From Aphrocallistes beatrix (lineage: Eukaryota; Porifera; Hexactinellida; Sceptrulophora; Aphrocallistidae), in contig OY725496.1 of NCBI GenBank assembly GCA_963281255.1, positions 620,001-684,000 on the forward strand: 64,000 bases of DNA, read 5' to 3'. Below, piece by piece: positions 54,013-64,000 of this stretch. A model generated the notes under the pieces. That model was not told where the DNA came from. It saw only the letters and a list, made by a program, of their open reading frames with translations, and searched no databases. Numbering within the stretch: position 1 is the first letter of the stretch; each line of letters opens with the position of its first letter. The position numbers and the translations under genes were made by a program.

Positions 54013-54223
54013 TTAATTAAGGATAAGGAACGATAAGGTAACGTAGAGTTGAATGTTTTCTATAAATATTTCTCACTTCATCCATTCGTAAATTGGCATG
54101 GATCATGTATTATATTGGCGTAGGCTCTTGTAACCCATGGTTATTATATCTTCTATTAATCATAATTCGAATTGCCCAAAATATCCCTACCAATCCTGAG
54201 TCCTACCCCAAGGGTCCTACCAA

Positions 54224-54386
54224 CAGGGTTGTCGTGGGAATGGGAATCCCCATGGGATGGGAATGGGAATGGGAATGATTTTTTCCCCCGTGGGGATTTC
54301 CACAGGATTCCTATGAGGATTCCCACAGGATCCTATGGAAATGGAATGGGAATTGGAATTGAAATTTCATTCCCACGGCAACCTTG
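54224..54386. mobile_element. CAGGGTTGTCG hAT-like MITE with perfect 8-bp duplication
   Basis: 163 bp, ends CAGGGTTGTCGTGGGAATGG and CATTCCCACGGCAACCTTG. Exact duplication CCTACCAA at 54216-54223 and 54387-54394. Same family as 24493. Confidence 0.87.
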
Positions 54387-54394
54387 CCTACCAA

Positions 54395-55623
54395 TCCTCA
54401 TCCCGAGTCTACATCTCTGTATTCAATGCTCGAACCAGGATACCAGTTCATACTCATTGACTGATCTAAATATAACTTTGCAGTAGACTCACGCAAGTTC
54501 ATGCTAAACAATAAAAATATATTTAAATATAGTACCTTGAATGCTTTCTTGACAAAAGATAAACCTCAATGTTAACAAAATAGAAAATAGAATGAATAAT
54601 GTATTCATAGTTGAGATTTTCGTAGATTAGTTTGTGCTAACTAGTTTAACAATGATACTATATAGTGTGTGAATTTCTATTTTGTATAGAACACTAATGC
54701 ATATAGATACAAGATTGTATAATATGAACATACATGTATAGTAATACTATACTTTAAACATGATTTAAATGTGTTTTATGCAAAAGTACAGATACAAGCT
54801 TGAACTCGTAACATAATAGCCTTACTATTCACTAGTCTCTCTCTAGGTTAATTGTTTATTTCGCCTATAGCAGTGCACCTAACATAGTTGAGTATATACT
54901 ATAACATAAACGTCATTGCGGGGTTGTATTTTGTAATTTACCTCTGCGATTAGGATAATAATTGGCTTAAAAATGGGTATCTAGGCCTTGTATCTGACGT
55001 TAGAAATGGTTTTAACCTAAGACTACCGAAATGTACCACAGTGGTACAACTTTATGGCTTCTTTCCCATTGAAAATGGTTGGAGACATCCGTGATATCGC
55101 GAATTTCGATAATCTAGGGTTAATCGTAGATTCATCATTTGACACTTACAAACCAATTTTCGTACGACTTTTCTTCAATCAATTCGGACAAACAAACAAA
55201 CAAACAAAAATCCTCCCGTTTTAATATATAAGATTCTTAACTGTGTAAGCAGTCTCAGCTACACTTTACAGGACGTAAAGACAGGTGGCGTAGTCCAGGT
55301 AGCAGAGTTAGAATCGGGCCCACTTTTCAGAAACCGAACCCGAAGTAGTTCTTATCAGCCTGAGCCACCATAGGTAATTCATTTCCATCATGTATAGTGG
55401 TCAAAATGGGTGTATGTGGCATAAAGTGGCACTGATTGATAATTACAAAAAGTTAGGAATGAATGATTGATTAGAAAAATTAACTGACTAATTTGAATGC
55501 GTATTATTCGAATCTGGAATCAGATGAGCTGTATCCCATACCGTTTAGAAGTAACCCTCTTCATGAATAGACCCATTTTACTATTATTTGCATGTGAAAT
55601 AATCATAGGTATATAATATATAT
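54395..55623. other. Intergenic, no gene
   Basis: AT-rich. 55135-55205 is a copy of the TTGTCCG / CAATCAATTCGGACAAAC repeat ending in a CAAA tandem. No exon recognised. Confidence 0.4.
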
Positions 55624-55706
55624 ACAAGCGTGCTTCGCTTGCTTACCCTGCGCGGCTTGCGGACACTATGTGTCCGCAGAGTCGCCTTGCTTGCGCCCGG
55701 TGTTAC
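55624..55706 (+). repeat. GC-rich head fragment of the CRE/AP-1 repeat
   Basis: ACAAGCGTGCTTCGCTTGC followed by GCGGACACTATGTGTCCGC; no body follows. Confidence 0.65.
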
Positions 55707-56103
55707 TCAATCTAACCTATTTTGGGAATTTTTTAGTGTGCTTTCTATATTATTATATTGGATCTATGATCCAATATAATAAATATAGTAGCACAGTACT
55801 AAAATGAGTGCTGGTGTAGAGCCGGCCGTATGTGGTGCACAGACCAGAGTTTAAAAGATATCGCCCTGAAATCTTTTGTGAAGTTGCGGGCATATATGGA
55901 GATCTGTACCTACTCATACGATTTTCAATATATGCTAAATCATCATCATTACGTAGCATTTGTGATTTCATTCTTTTGCTTATTGCACCAAAACTAGAAG
56001 AGCTAGAAACTTGAGATTGGTAACACTGGTGAAGTATGAAGCCCTCTAAAACCCATTTAATTCCTAGATCCATCGGACATAGGACCTCTGAGAAGAGAAA
56101 AAA

Positions 56104-56231
56104 GTACGTACTATCCGGAAGTACGTACTAACCGAGTTGATATTACATAGGAATCTATATAATAAATTAATTCTGGGAAGGAGAAATAAGTACGTACTAA
56201 GCCGAAGTACGTCTTATCCCGAGTACGTACA
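56104..56231. repeat. Cluster of AGTACGTACT palindromes
   Basis: Five occurrences of GTACGTAC or GTACGT within 130 bp, at about 56105, 56121, 56191, 56206 and 56223, in two groups of similar layout (AAGTACGTACTA then CGAAGTACGT). Confidence 0.6.
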
Positions 56232-56432
56232 TCTATTATCAAAAAATGATGACTCATCACTCTCTTATGACGTCATCATTACGCATCAAAATTAAAAACA
56301 TTGACTAATTTGTTGATTTTTCGTGCGATATCGATTATAACAGTAAGACAGACGTATTTAGAGATGTTATTTACCTTATAATAATTAATCAATGTGAGCC
56401 CAGGCGCCCGAAGTGCGTCTCCGGCGGACACA
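56232..56432 (-). repeat. CRE/AP-1 repeat, copy g
   Basis: TGACTCA at 56250-56256 and TGACGTCA at 56268-56275; ends in the GC-rich head. It lies about 400 bp upstream of the MGAT5 coding exon. Confidence 0.7.
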
Positions 56433-56829
56433 AACCATATTTTTACCTTCAAAAGACCATAACCTTGAAATCGAATTCTGAGCCGCTAGAACGCCACTCC
56501 CTGATCGAAAGGAATCGAATTGTCCAAATATCTTCTTGATCTCCTTTAATGTTCATACGTACCTTAGCAGTATTGATATCAACTTATTATATATCAAATT
56601 TTGTACTTATTAATCCTACTTTGCCGAGGAATGTTGAATTGAAATTGAAAGTTAATTCATTTTCAATTGAAATTGAAAATGAAAGTGGGGTCATTTCTAT
56701 TTATACCTTTGACCCCACGTCAAGTTAGAGTTAAGGAATGGCTGATTTCTTTACTGAATTTCCATCGGAATGATGTTAATTTTCAATTAGATTTTCAAAA
56801 TTGATTATTATTCTTGCCTTATTTTGTAG
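56433..56829 (+). promoter_or_regulatory. Upstream of the MGAT5 exon; splice acceptor at its end
   Basis: TTGCCTTATTTTGTAG ends at 56829 and looks like a 3' splice site. A TTTCAATTGAAATTGAAAAT tract lies at 56640-56690. The initiating exon was not identified. Confidence 0.5.
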
Positions 56830-59118
56830 TTGATACCTAAATTGCTGATTCGGAGGTGCTGTTTAAGGAGATCCAGTTTGGTAGTTGTACTTCTCTTCTT
56901 ATTTTTAGTTTGTAATTTGGTTTTATTTTCATATATTAAAATAAAATTTTCTGAAACTGAATCAGACAGTCAATCGCCACCGATTGAACTTAACACCAAT
57001 GTCTTATTATCTCTACAAAGCGAGCAGACTCAAAAAACTTCGATTGAAACTTCAGGATTTCCATTTCAAGATTCAAATTTCTCGGATGTTCCAGATTCAA
57101 ATTTCTCGGATATTCCAGATATTCCTGCGTTAATTGATTCCCCGTTATTCAGAAAGCATGGAATTCATTTGGAGTGGATTGCTACTAGGATAAGACAGGA
57201 CTGGAATGAGTGGACTCAGGCATATCGAATTATTAGAAAATTAGGACTATTAGAGAAAATCAGTAGAAAACGAATTCTTCTTTACTTAGGCCTGATGGAG
57301 ATTAAAATGGGCGAAGATGCACTCAAAGGCGGACCTGTCGGAGAACTTGTTCAATGGAGTAATCTCATTGTCTGCCTCCTCCTCTTAAACTATCCTCTTG
57401 AGATTGTAGTAGATCAATGGAGTTTTAATCAGTTAGTAAACTCACAAGAATTTGATTTAATTTTTACAGATCTAATTGGAATTAATAGAATGTCCGAAGC
57501 CTTACTTTTTCGCATAAAATGTAAGCTCCGTATTTTAGATAGCTTTGGCACTGAACCAGAATTTAACATTCGAAAATATAGTGACATTCCTGCACTTTGG
57601 GAAAAGTGGAATTTTGAAGATACACGCCAGATGCTAACCTTATTCCCCCACACACCTGACAACAGCTTCTTAGGTTTTATGATTCCGACTGCTCAACACA
57701 AAGTACAAATCAAGAAGAAAATCGCTGTAATCTATGGGAAAGAGAGGAGTTATATCGACTTTCTAAAGGAGAATAGACATGTCCTAAAAATTGTGAGTGA
57801 GTATCTGGAGATCCACACAACAATGAAAGAAATGCCAGAAAATCTCGGTTTTCCAGTCGTTAATCACGGCGTGTTAGCATATGATAAATTATTAGAATTG
57901 CTCAGTGAGAGTTTATTATTCGTTGGACTTGGATTTCCTTTCAATGGGCCAGGGCCTTTGGATGCTATAGCTGAAGGTTGTATATTTCTGCAACCCAGAT
58001 TCAGTGAAGGAAAGAATCGATGGACTGATGATTTCTTCAAAGGCAAGCCAACCAGTCTCACCTATCACTCACAGCACCCGTACTTAGAACAATTCGTGGG
58101 CGATCCTTGGGTGCATACAGTAGACTATGCAAATGAATCCGTTGTACGAATCCTTGTAGAAAATATTTTCAAACAACATCTTTCATCTTCCAAGTCAGTT
58201 GGCTTTATGCCACACGAATTCACTGCAGCAGGATTCTTGGAGAGAGTGGGTGTCCTTGTGGAAAATTTGGTGACATGTGAACGTGGGAACTTAGCTATTG
58301 AATGGCTAGCAGATGTGCGTTTGACTGATCAAACTTCTGATAAGAAGAGAGATGAAGAGGAAAGCTTTGCAGCCAGAAAGATGACAGATGGTAGATGGGG
58401 CATGAACAGTTGCTATCATATGCGGGGTGAGAGAGGGAATCATGACGTGTGTGTTGTGTTTGATGTTGAGTCTGTTGTGTGGGTATGGAAAGTGGTAATT
58501 CGCTTGTTACCTACTTGGGAAAAGCACTACTTAAGAGAGGTAATCGAAGGAGGAGTGTCTGAGTTTACCGTTTCTCTGCTGAATAGAGAGGGCGATGAAT
58601 TGATGCATGAGAAGTTTAAAATAGACCGTGTGAGCTATGAAATGATGTTTAAGAATGTGAGCGGTGTACAAGAGGTGTGTGTATCCATTGATACATTTAG
58701 TGAATTCGTAATTTGTGAGTTGGAAGTATATGGGCAGGAGAGTCTTTCACAAATGTGGCCATCAAGGTCTCAGATGAATAAGGTGGTGGGTGAGAGAGGG
58801 CAATCTTGTAAGTCTACTTGTCAATCTTCTGGTATGATTTGCGCACGTAACCTGTTCCATGTACTTGATAGTTTAGATGAAGTAGAGTTATCGATGGGTG
58901 CCAACTGTGGAAATAATAGGAAATTGATGATCCCTGGTCCAGGCCTGGAAATAACTGAAAAAGATGGAAAAGAATATATAATGTGTATTTTGAACAGAGA
59001 TTCAATGTTATACAGCTGTGCTGCAGTGGATTCTACTGTACAGAGATTGTGTCCTTGTGTGCCTTTGCATCCCGGACAGAATGGACTGCCAATTAAACAT
59101 TATTCTTTTGAACTATGA
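56830..59118 (+). CDS. MGAT5: MGAT5-type beta-1,6-GlcNAc transferase with inserted fucolectin-like domain
   Basis: 762 codons in one exon. It begins TTG after an in-frame TAG that coincides with a splice acceptor, so the initiating Met is probably in an upstream exon. Residues about 16-36 are a signal anchor (type II Golgi protein). Residues about 110-483 are the GT18 domain, with LDSFGTEPEFN, HTPDNSFLGF, GLGFPFNGPGPLDAIAEG and QHPYLEQF as in animal MGAT5, which adds beta-1,6-GlcNAc to N-glycans. Residues 656-743 are the family's Cys-rich C-terminus (GQSCKSTCQ to RLCPC). Between them, residues about 486-635 look like an F5/8C fucolectin-type lectin domain (NLA-, TDG, NSCYH, CVVFDV, ICELEVYG). 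Vertebrate MGAT5 has only a short linker there. The usual fucose motif H-x24-R-x-D is not evident. Confidence 0.9.
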   Translation: MIPKLLIRRCCLRRSSLVVVLLFLFLVCNLVLFSYIKIKFSETESDSQSPPIELNTNVLLSLQSEQTQKTSIETSGFPFQDSNFSDVPDSNFSDIPDIPALIDSPLFRKHGIHLEWIATRIRQDWNEWTQAYRIIRKLGLLEKISRKRILLYLGLMEIKMGEDALKGGPVGELVQWSNLIVCLLLLNYPLEIVVDQWSFNQLVNSQEFDLIFTDLIGINRMSEALLFRIKCKLRILDSFGTEPEFNIRKYSDIPALWEKWNFEDTRQMLTLFPHTPDNSFLGFMIPTAQHKVQIKKKIAVIYGKERSYIDFLKENRHVLKIVSEYLEIHTTMKEMPENLGFPVVNHGVLAYDKLLELLSESLLFVGLGFPFNGPGPLDAIAEGCIFLQPRFSEGKNRWTDDFFKGKPTSLTYHSQHPYLEQFVGDPWVHTVDYANESVVRILVENIFKQHLSSSKSVGFMPHEFTAAGFLERVGVLVENLVTCERGNLAIEWLADVRLTDQTSDKKRDEEESFAARKMTDGRWGMNSCYHMRGERGNHDVCVVFDVESVVWVWKVVIRLLPTWEKHYLREVIEGGVSEFTVSLLNREGDELMHEKFKIDRVSYEMMFKNVSGVQEVCVSIDTFSEFVICELEVYGQESLSQMWPSRSQMNKVVGERGQSCKSTCQSSGMICARNLFHVLDSLDEVELSMGANCGNNRKLMIPGPGLEITEKDGKEYIMCILNRDSMLYSCAAVDSTVQRLCPCVPLHPGQNGLPIKHYSFEL

Positions 59119-59201
59119 TATTTCTTAATGTTTTGATTTAATGATAATATTTGTATATCCTTGCTATTAAAGCTCGATTAATGTTTATATATTTATATAT
59201 A

Positions 59202-59674
59202 CAGTACCAGGACAAAAGTATTCGACCACCACGAAAACCCCCGTACAGATAGTATCAAATCAATTCATAAAGGAATATGCACTCGAATTGTAAGAAATAT
59301 TCTATTTTTGATTTCTAATTCGTAATCTACACATTCTAATAATGCATAATTGAGAGCCTCAACTCAATTACTAACTCCCAAGTATAAAAATATCTACCTT
59401 TGATACTTGATGCTACTTGTTCCTAGTCACGGCCATTATATATGATGGCCATTAGTGACACAAAGTGGCACAGTATGATAATTTTCGAAGAGAGAATAAG
59501 TATTCGTGTTGAAAGTTTCAAAAATGACCAATTCGGATGTGTAGTTTACGAATTTGTAATAAAAAATAGAGTATTTCTTACAGTTTGATTACATATTCCT
59601 TTATGAGTAGATCCACTTTAATACTATTTGTATGGAGGTTTTCGTGATGGTCGAATACTTTTGTCCGGGTAGTG
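59202..59674. mobile_element. Non-autonomous Tc1/mariner-like element
   Basis: 473 bp. Ends CAGTACCAGGACAAAAGTAT and ATACTTTTGTCCGGGTAGTG. TA on both sides (59200-59201, 59675-59676). No transposase. Confidence 0.85.
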
Positions 59675-59682
59675 TATATATA

Positions 59683-60257
59683 CTTAGGGCGGTCAGAAAG
59701 TTCTAATCAGTGCTATCATATACTCTTATTGTACCTTATTGGATCGATATTGAAGCTTGAATTTACTTCTTAACACATTCACAAGTGATACCAATTTACA
59801 GAATCAAAATCTAGAGAAAACTCTTTGTATACCACGTCCTATATATTGTGTCGCTTGAGCCACCGTGTAAAATTATGGCCACAAATCACCCGTTCACCAC
59901 TCGTCCTTCCCTAAAAAGTAGGCTCCATTATCAGATATTTGAATCTGAGAGAGTATCATTCCCATCAACTTCCTAAGATTCATTTGTATTTGAGCATTCG
60001 TATCGCTTAGTAATGCCCTTGTAATGTCGTTACTCTTGAGGGAAGGTCGGGTGGTTTGTGGCCATAATTTTACACGGTGGCTCAAGCGACACAATATATA
60101 GGAAGTGGTATACAAAGAGTTTTCTCTAGATTTTGATTTTGTAAATTGGTATCACTTGTGAATGTGTTAAGAAGTAAATTCAAGCTTCAATATCAATCTA
60201 ATAAGGTACAATAAGAGTGTATGATAACACTGATTAGAACTTTCTGACCGCCCTAAG
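59683..60257. mobile_element. Fold-back element with about 210-bp arms, TA-flanked
   Basis: Arms 59683-59892 and about 60049-60257 are nearly perfect inverted copies (start CTTAGGGCGGTCAGAAAG). TA at 59681-59682 and 60258-60259. No coding capacity. Confidence 0.87.
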
Positions 60258-60292
60258 TATATATCTGCAACGAATTGATTGAAGAAACTGCC

Positions 60293-60508
60293 AGGCACAG
60301 AAAGCTGATTTTTGCCATGTGGGAGTCTTTTGGCTATGGCTCACTAAGTTATGACCTCAGACGAAAATGTCGACTCATCATGAATTTATGACGTCATTGA
60401 AATTTAATAGAATGTGTGTATTAATATTCTTCACATGTGATATCATCAAAAATGTTGACTCATCTGTTATGACGACAAATTTGGTGATTTTTCGAGTGAT
60501 CTCGATTA
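60293..60508 (-). repeat. CRE/AP-1 repeat, copy h (truncated)
   Basis: Contains TGACGTCA near 60388 and TGACTCA near 60453. Stops at 60508 where a Tc1-like fragment begins. Confidence 0.7.
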
Positions 60509-60917
60509 CCTCTAATCTTTTGCAGGGCCCTCTGAGCAAATCCTTAAAAAACCCCCTGGCTATACATCTGAATTACTCAGTTTTGACACTTTCAACACAA
60601 ATACTTATTCTCATGTAGAAAGTTATTAACCTATGTCACTTTGTGTCATAATCACCATCATATACAGTATAATGGCGTGACAGGGGACAAGTATCATCAG
60701 GTATCAAAAGTGGATATTTTTAAATTTGGGAGTTAGTAATTGAGAAGAGGCTCTCAAATATGAGTAATTAGAATGTATAGATGACGAATTTGAAAACGAA
60801 AATAGTATTTCTTAAAGTTAGAGTACATATGCTTTTATAATTGGACCCGCTTTTAAAACTATTTGTATGATTGTATGGAGGTTTTCGTAGTGGACGAATA
60901 CTCTTGTCCGGGTAGTG
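60509..60917. mobile_element. Tc1-like element, left end missing
   Basis: Follows the interior of 59202-59674 and ends with the same right terminus (GAATACTCTTGTCCGGGTAGTG, in outline) before TA at 60918. Confidence 0.7.
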
Positions 60918-61195
60918 TACTTGCAATCGATTATTAAATTATAACGTCGAAGAACATGCTTTAAAGAATTAATCCTTCTGCTTACGAACTTCAAATCTCT
61001 CACACAAACAAAACAGCTCCCAATGATCCCCCAAGACAAAAATCCTGTATAAAACCCTACATTGTGTAAATAAATTAGTTCTAATATTAACAGTTGCAAG
61101 TCTAAATTCGTAATTATTTGTTGTGTACTCGTATCAATGGAAATGCATATTTAACAATTATATTTTAGCGCTCTCACAATCTCACACTAGCATCT

Positions 61196-61280
61196 CAGGG
61201 CCGTAGCCACCTGTCCGGTTTCAATCTGACTACTTTTTAGTCTCAACCGGACCACTTCACACCTGGTGACTACGGCCTTG
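61196..61280. mobile_element. 85-bp palindromic MITE CAGGGCCGTAGCCACC
   Basis: Ends CAGGGCCGTAGCCACC and GGTGACTACGGCCTTG. GCATCT on both sides. A related piece (GGTGTGAAGTGGTCCGGTTT) lies near 62385. Confidence 0.6.
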
Positions 61281-62867
61281 CATCTGGTAATTAGCGCTAA
61301 ACTTCGCAATTAAATTTGCTAAACTTGAAGCAATAAAATTGTGAAATAGTTAATTCATTTAAAAATTAAAATAATAAAAAGCTCGCTGCTTTTCTCGAAT
61401 GAGATTTTGAAAATAATCAATAACCTATGGTTTATCCGAAGAATGGCGCCTAACCCGTCTGGTTGGGAGGTGCTGGTCTATTAACTCAGCCATTGAGTTT
61501 AGAAAATTTTTTGTACAATGAGGTCCAACATAGCCTACTAAAGATAATGCCCACCATAGCCTACTTATATACAGCTATGCGACCCACCGAATACAGGGCA
61601 AAATAGAAGGCCAGTTTTAACACACTCGAAATTGAATTAAACCGATAAAACAAAAGCCGTATACGATAGACCCTTGAATGTACTATAATAAATATTATAT
61701 CAGAGTATCCTATTCAGCCGTCAAAAATTCGATTTGTCATCATGTGATTGCGCAATAGGCTCTTTTTAGAGCGGAAAATGCTATTGTTCTACCTCATTTA
61801 AAACATCGCTATCTGCATTTTTAATTCTTTATTTTTATAGAACAACAATAGGAAGGCCTTAATCCAAAAAAATTGAAATTCCTTAATTGGAATGTCTATG
61901 CATTCCTCAGTTGCTATAGAAACAACAAATTGAATGTTTAATAAGCCATATCTCAAAATATATAGATCGTAGACGCTAACAACTTATACCATTCAATCCG
62001 CAAACTATCACTTCCTATATGATAATAATATTGTTCCCGCGTCTATTTTATATATTCTATGAGTTATCTAGGATTTTGTCACACATCATTATAGATCGTG
62101 ATAGTGGTAAGAGTCCAATCAAAACCAACCCTAGCATCCGAGAGTTTCTCTTTCGCTCGTTGTTTACTGAGAAGCATAGTCATGCATACGGTTTCCCGGC
62201 GTTAAACCTAAGTGAGGTGGCTGGCTCATAAACAACAACATTGTATTAAAAAGAGCTAGGAATAAGGACTAATAAATTTATTCAAAGTCGCTTTGCATCG
62301 AGCCAGTATGTAGGTGTTTTTTCATAATAGTCGTTAAGAAGATAATGTGGTAGAAGTGGTGAAATCACGCAGGCCATAGTTACCAGGTGTGAAGTGGTCC
62401 GGTTTAAACCAGTCCGATTGTACAAAATGGTCCCTTTGGAGGATAAATTGGTCAAAAGTGGGTGATAAACAACGCCGACAAAATGTGAGAGAAATCTTTG
62501 GCATGCATTTGTCCCACATCAGTAGCTATAGTGGCTCAACCTCACACATCGCATTCTAAATTCATTAATCGGTTGTAAGCATTCCGGCATTCCGGATGTA
62601 AATAAGGACGCCACCAGTGCTTATATAAATAGACCAGTACTTGATAAAACTTAATTAGCCACCATGCTCATCATTTTGGTGGCTTATCGCTACATTTTGG
62701 TGGTTATCACCACCAAACCACCTGATTTGTCGAGCACTGGACACCACACCCTCTCCTGCAAACTATCCCTCCTCTCACAAGTGTACCCATCAGTGTCGGT
62801 GACAAGGAGGAACTTCATCAGAGAGCCAAGTCTCCATCACACAGGCTATATCAGTTTTAATATCATC
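61281..62867. other. Intergenic, no gene recognised
   Basis: 61690-61990 is a weak copy of the GTTGCTATGGAAAC repeat. An open frame from 62664 (98 codons, good Kozak context GCCACCATG) runs into the repeat head at 62868, and I do not recognise its peptide. Confidence 0.4.
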
Positions 62868-63010
62868 AACTACAAGCGCACTTCGCTTGCTTGCGCTGGG
62901 CGGCTGGCGGACACTTTGTGTCCGCCGGAGCCGTCCTTTGGGTACCTGGGCTCACAATGATTAATTATAAAGGAGATGATGATTAATATTATAAGGGAGA
63001 TAATTTTAAG
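62868..63010 (+). repeat. CRE/AP-1 repeat head plus start of body, copy i
   Basis: ACAAGCGCACTTCGCTTGC, then GGCGGACACTTTGTGTCCGC and TGATTAATTATAAAGGAGAT. Truncated before the CRE motifs. Confidence 0.7.
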
Positions 63011-63027
63011 GATTTATAACAGCCGCC

Positions 63028-63300
63028 ACGAAATCGATACTGAGACACTGGAAACTAGCAAAAGAAACTTACGAACTAGTTCTGTCCGCTTTTACATGGG
63101 CTAACATAACACCTTCCCTACACAAGCTACTAACCCACTGTACTGAATTGATACGGAACTGTAACGATGGCAATGGATTAAAGGGATATTCAGAAGAAAT
63201 AGTAGAGGCTTGTAATAAGCTGATTCGACGATTTAGCTCCAATGAACTTTCGAGGGACCATACCTTGTTTTGGACGTTAGAAACGCCAGCATCGCTTAGG
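63028..63300 (+). pseudogene. Remnant of a transposon-associated protein
   Basis: Open frame reading KSILRHWKLAKETYELVLSA, then ITPSLHKLLTHCTELIRNC and LKGYSEEIVEACNKLIRRF. The pattern TPSLHK-LL-H, GLS/YSEE-xEA-NK, RR/KxxR resembles the C-terminal part of uncharacterised proteins found repeatedly next to animal transposons (recalled, not searched). No Met start; ends soon after. A degraded fragment. Confidence 0.4.
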
Positions 63301-64000
63301 ATTTATTGTAGCTTCACTTATTTATATTTCTACTTATTACAAATGACAAAATAAATGCAATATGGTCAGATAAATTAGTGAAATTATCGGTTCCGCCAAC
63401 CTTCAATTGTCATAATCTTAATAGAGATCAAAAATTCTAATTCTAGTTTTAGGTTTCCGTTTATGACCTAAGTATCTACTAATTTATAGCTAGTGTTGTC
63501 TTTCTTATAAAAAAATTAATATCTCTTAGCTCTGAATTCCTCTTATTCGCGTAGGGTACCACGGGGAGTAGGATTCAGTTGACGGGAGAAATTAAAACCA
63601 TACGCCTAAAGGATCGTCTCGCGCTCCTAGATAATTCTTTGACAGAAAGCCATTAATTTCTAACACTTTTTTTAATGAAAACTGACAGCTGTGTGCTGTT
63701 AGTTTTCATGAAAAAAATTGAGCATAAAATGGGGGATTGGAAATAAATAAAGAGATAAATATTCAGGTGTATATATGTACACACATGTTAGTATATGAAA
63801 TGTCAAAACAAAAGACAGAGTTAACTGACACTAGAGTAGAAAAAAACATCGACAAAATCTAAGATAAATTATATAAATTTGATAATACAATATACCGCTA
63901 AAAATACCACCACGAAGAGAAGGATTATGTGATGTACCAAAATGAAGGAAGGTTTGGGCTTGAGTATTCTTGTCTGAGAGGGAAAGAGCGTATTCTTCCA
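63301..64000. other. Intergenic, no gene
   Basis: 63590-63650 (CGCCTAAAGGATCGTCTCGC) is a reversed relative of 51240-51290. 63668-63716 is an imperfect hairpin (GAAAACTGACAGC / GCTGTTAGTTTTC). No exon recognised. Confidence 0.4.

Noticed and set aside
54425..54470. Possible tRNA T-arm (GGTTCGAGC on the minus strand)
   Set aside because: No matching acceptor stem, D-arm or anticodon arm could be built around it.
59894..60115. 73-codon open frame
   Set aside because: Reads across the centre and one arm of the fold-back element; no protein features.
62664..62960. 98-codon open frame with good start context
   Set aside because: Its end is the repeat head at 62868 and the peptide is not recognised. 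Kept only as a remark in the regional entry.

Overview
This window is AT-rich nuclear DNA from an animal, most likely an early-branching one such as a demosponge (inference). The evidence is an MGAT5-type Golgi glycosyltransferase, an eIF3a first exon, a PSTK-like fragment, coiled-coil/NHL proteins without RING or B-box, a local family of unfamiliar seven-helix membrane proteins, usable GT-AG splice sites, and very dense small DNA transposons. There is no operon organisation and no prokaryotic signal. No tRNA, rRNA or CRISPR array was recognised.

Layout. 0.4-1.7 kb: NHL protein 1 (-). 2-5.5 kb: miniature transposons, a PSTK-like kinase fragment and a repeat rich in CRE/AP-1 motifs. 6-7.2 kb: a second type of NHL protein (-). 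9-36 kb: six paralogous 7TM-like genes (8951, 11550, 16261, 21085 and 34994 on -, 32297 on +). This cluster is built of visible duplications: the 11.5 and 16.3 kb genes with flanks, 0.9-kb blocks at 14 and 20 kb, and 3-kb blocks at 22.4-25.6 and 29.3-32.2 kb. Between the 3-kb blocks sits an intronless berberine-bridge-type flavoenzyme gene (27.1-29.0 kb). 39.4-40.6 kb: NHL paralog 2, broken by one in-frame stop. 42.4 kb: first exon of eIF3a. 43.7-45.2 kb: a 20-bp minisatellite with 119-bp higher-order repeats. 45.9-48.0 kb: a defective THAP-domain (P-like) transposon with perfect 35-bp inverted ends. 48.6-49.8 kb: intact NHL paralog 3. 50-56.5 kb: nested transposon debris, including Mutator-like elements with 9-bp target duplications. 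56.8-59.1 kb: an MGAT5 homolog carrying an extra fucolectin-like (F5/8C) domain. 59-64 kb: Tc1-like and fold-back elements, repeat copies and a transposon-derived coding remnant.

How the parts relate. The genes do not form one pathway. The 7TM and NHL families look like lineage-specific expansions that evolve by local duplication and partial homogenisation. Because duplicated flanks survive, several transposon insertions can be read against their empty sites inside this window (17610-17933, 11145-11428, 24493-24833). The strongest candidates for new biology are the MGAT5/fucolectin architecture, the unclassified 7TM family with its invariant extracellular Cys/sequon and C-terminal PII-x-QPLL tail, and a repeat family that spreads CRE and AP-1 sites. 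All identities are from reading the sequence; no database search was run.
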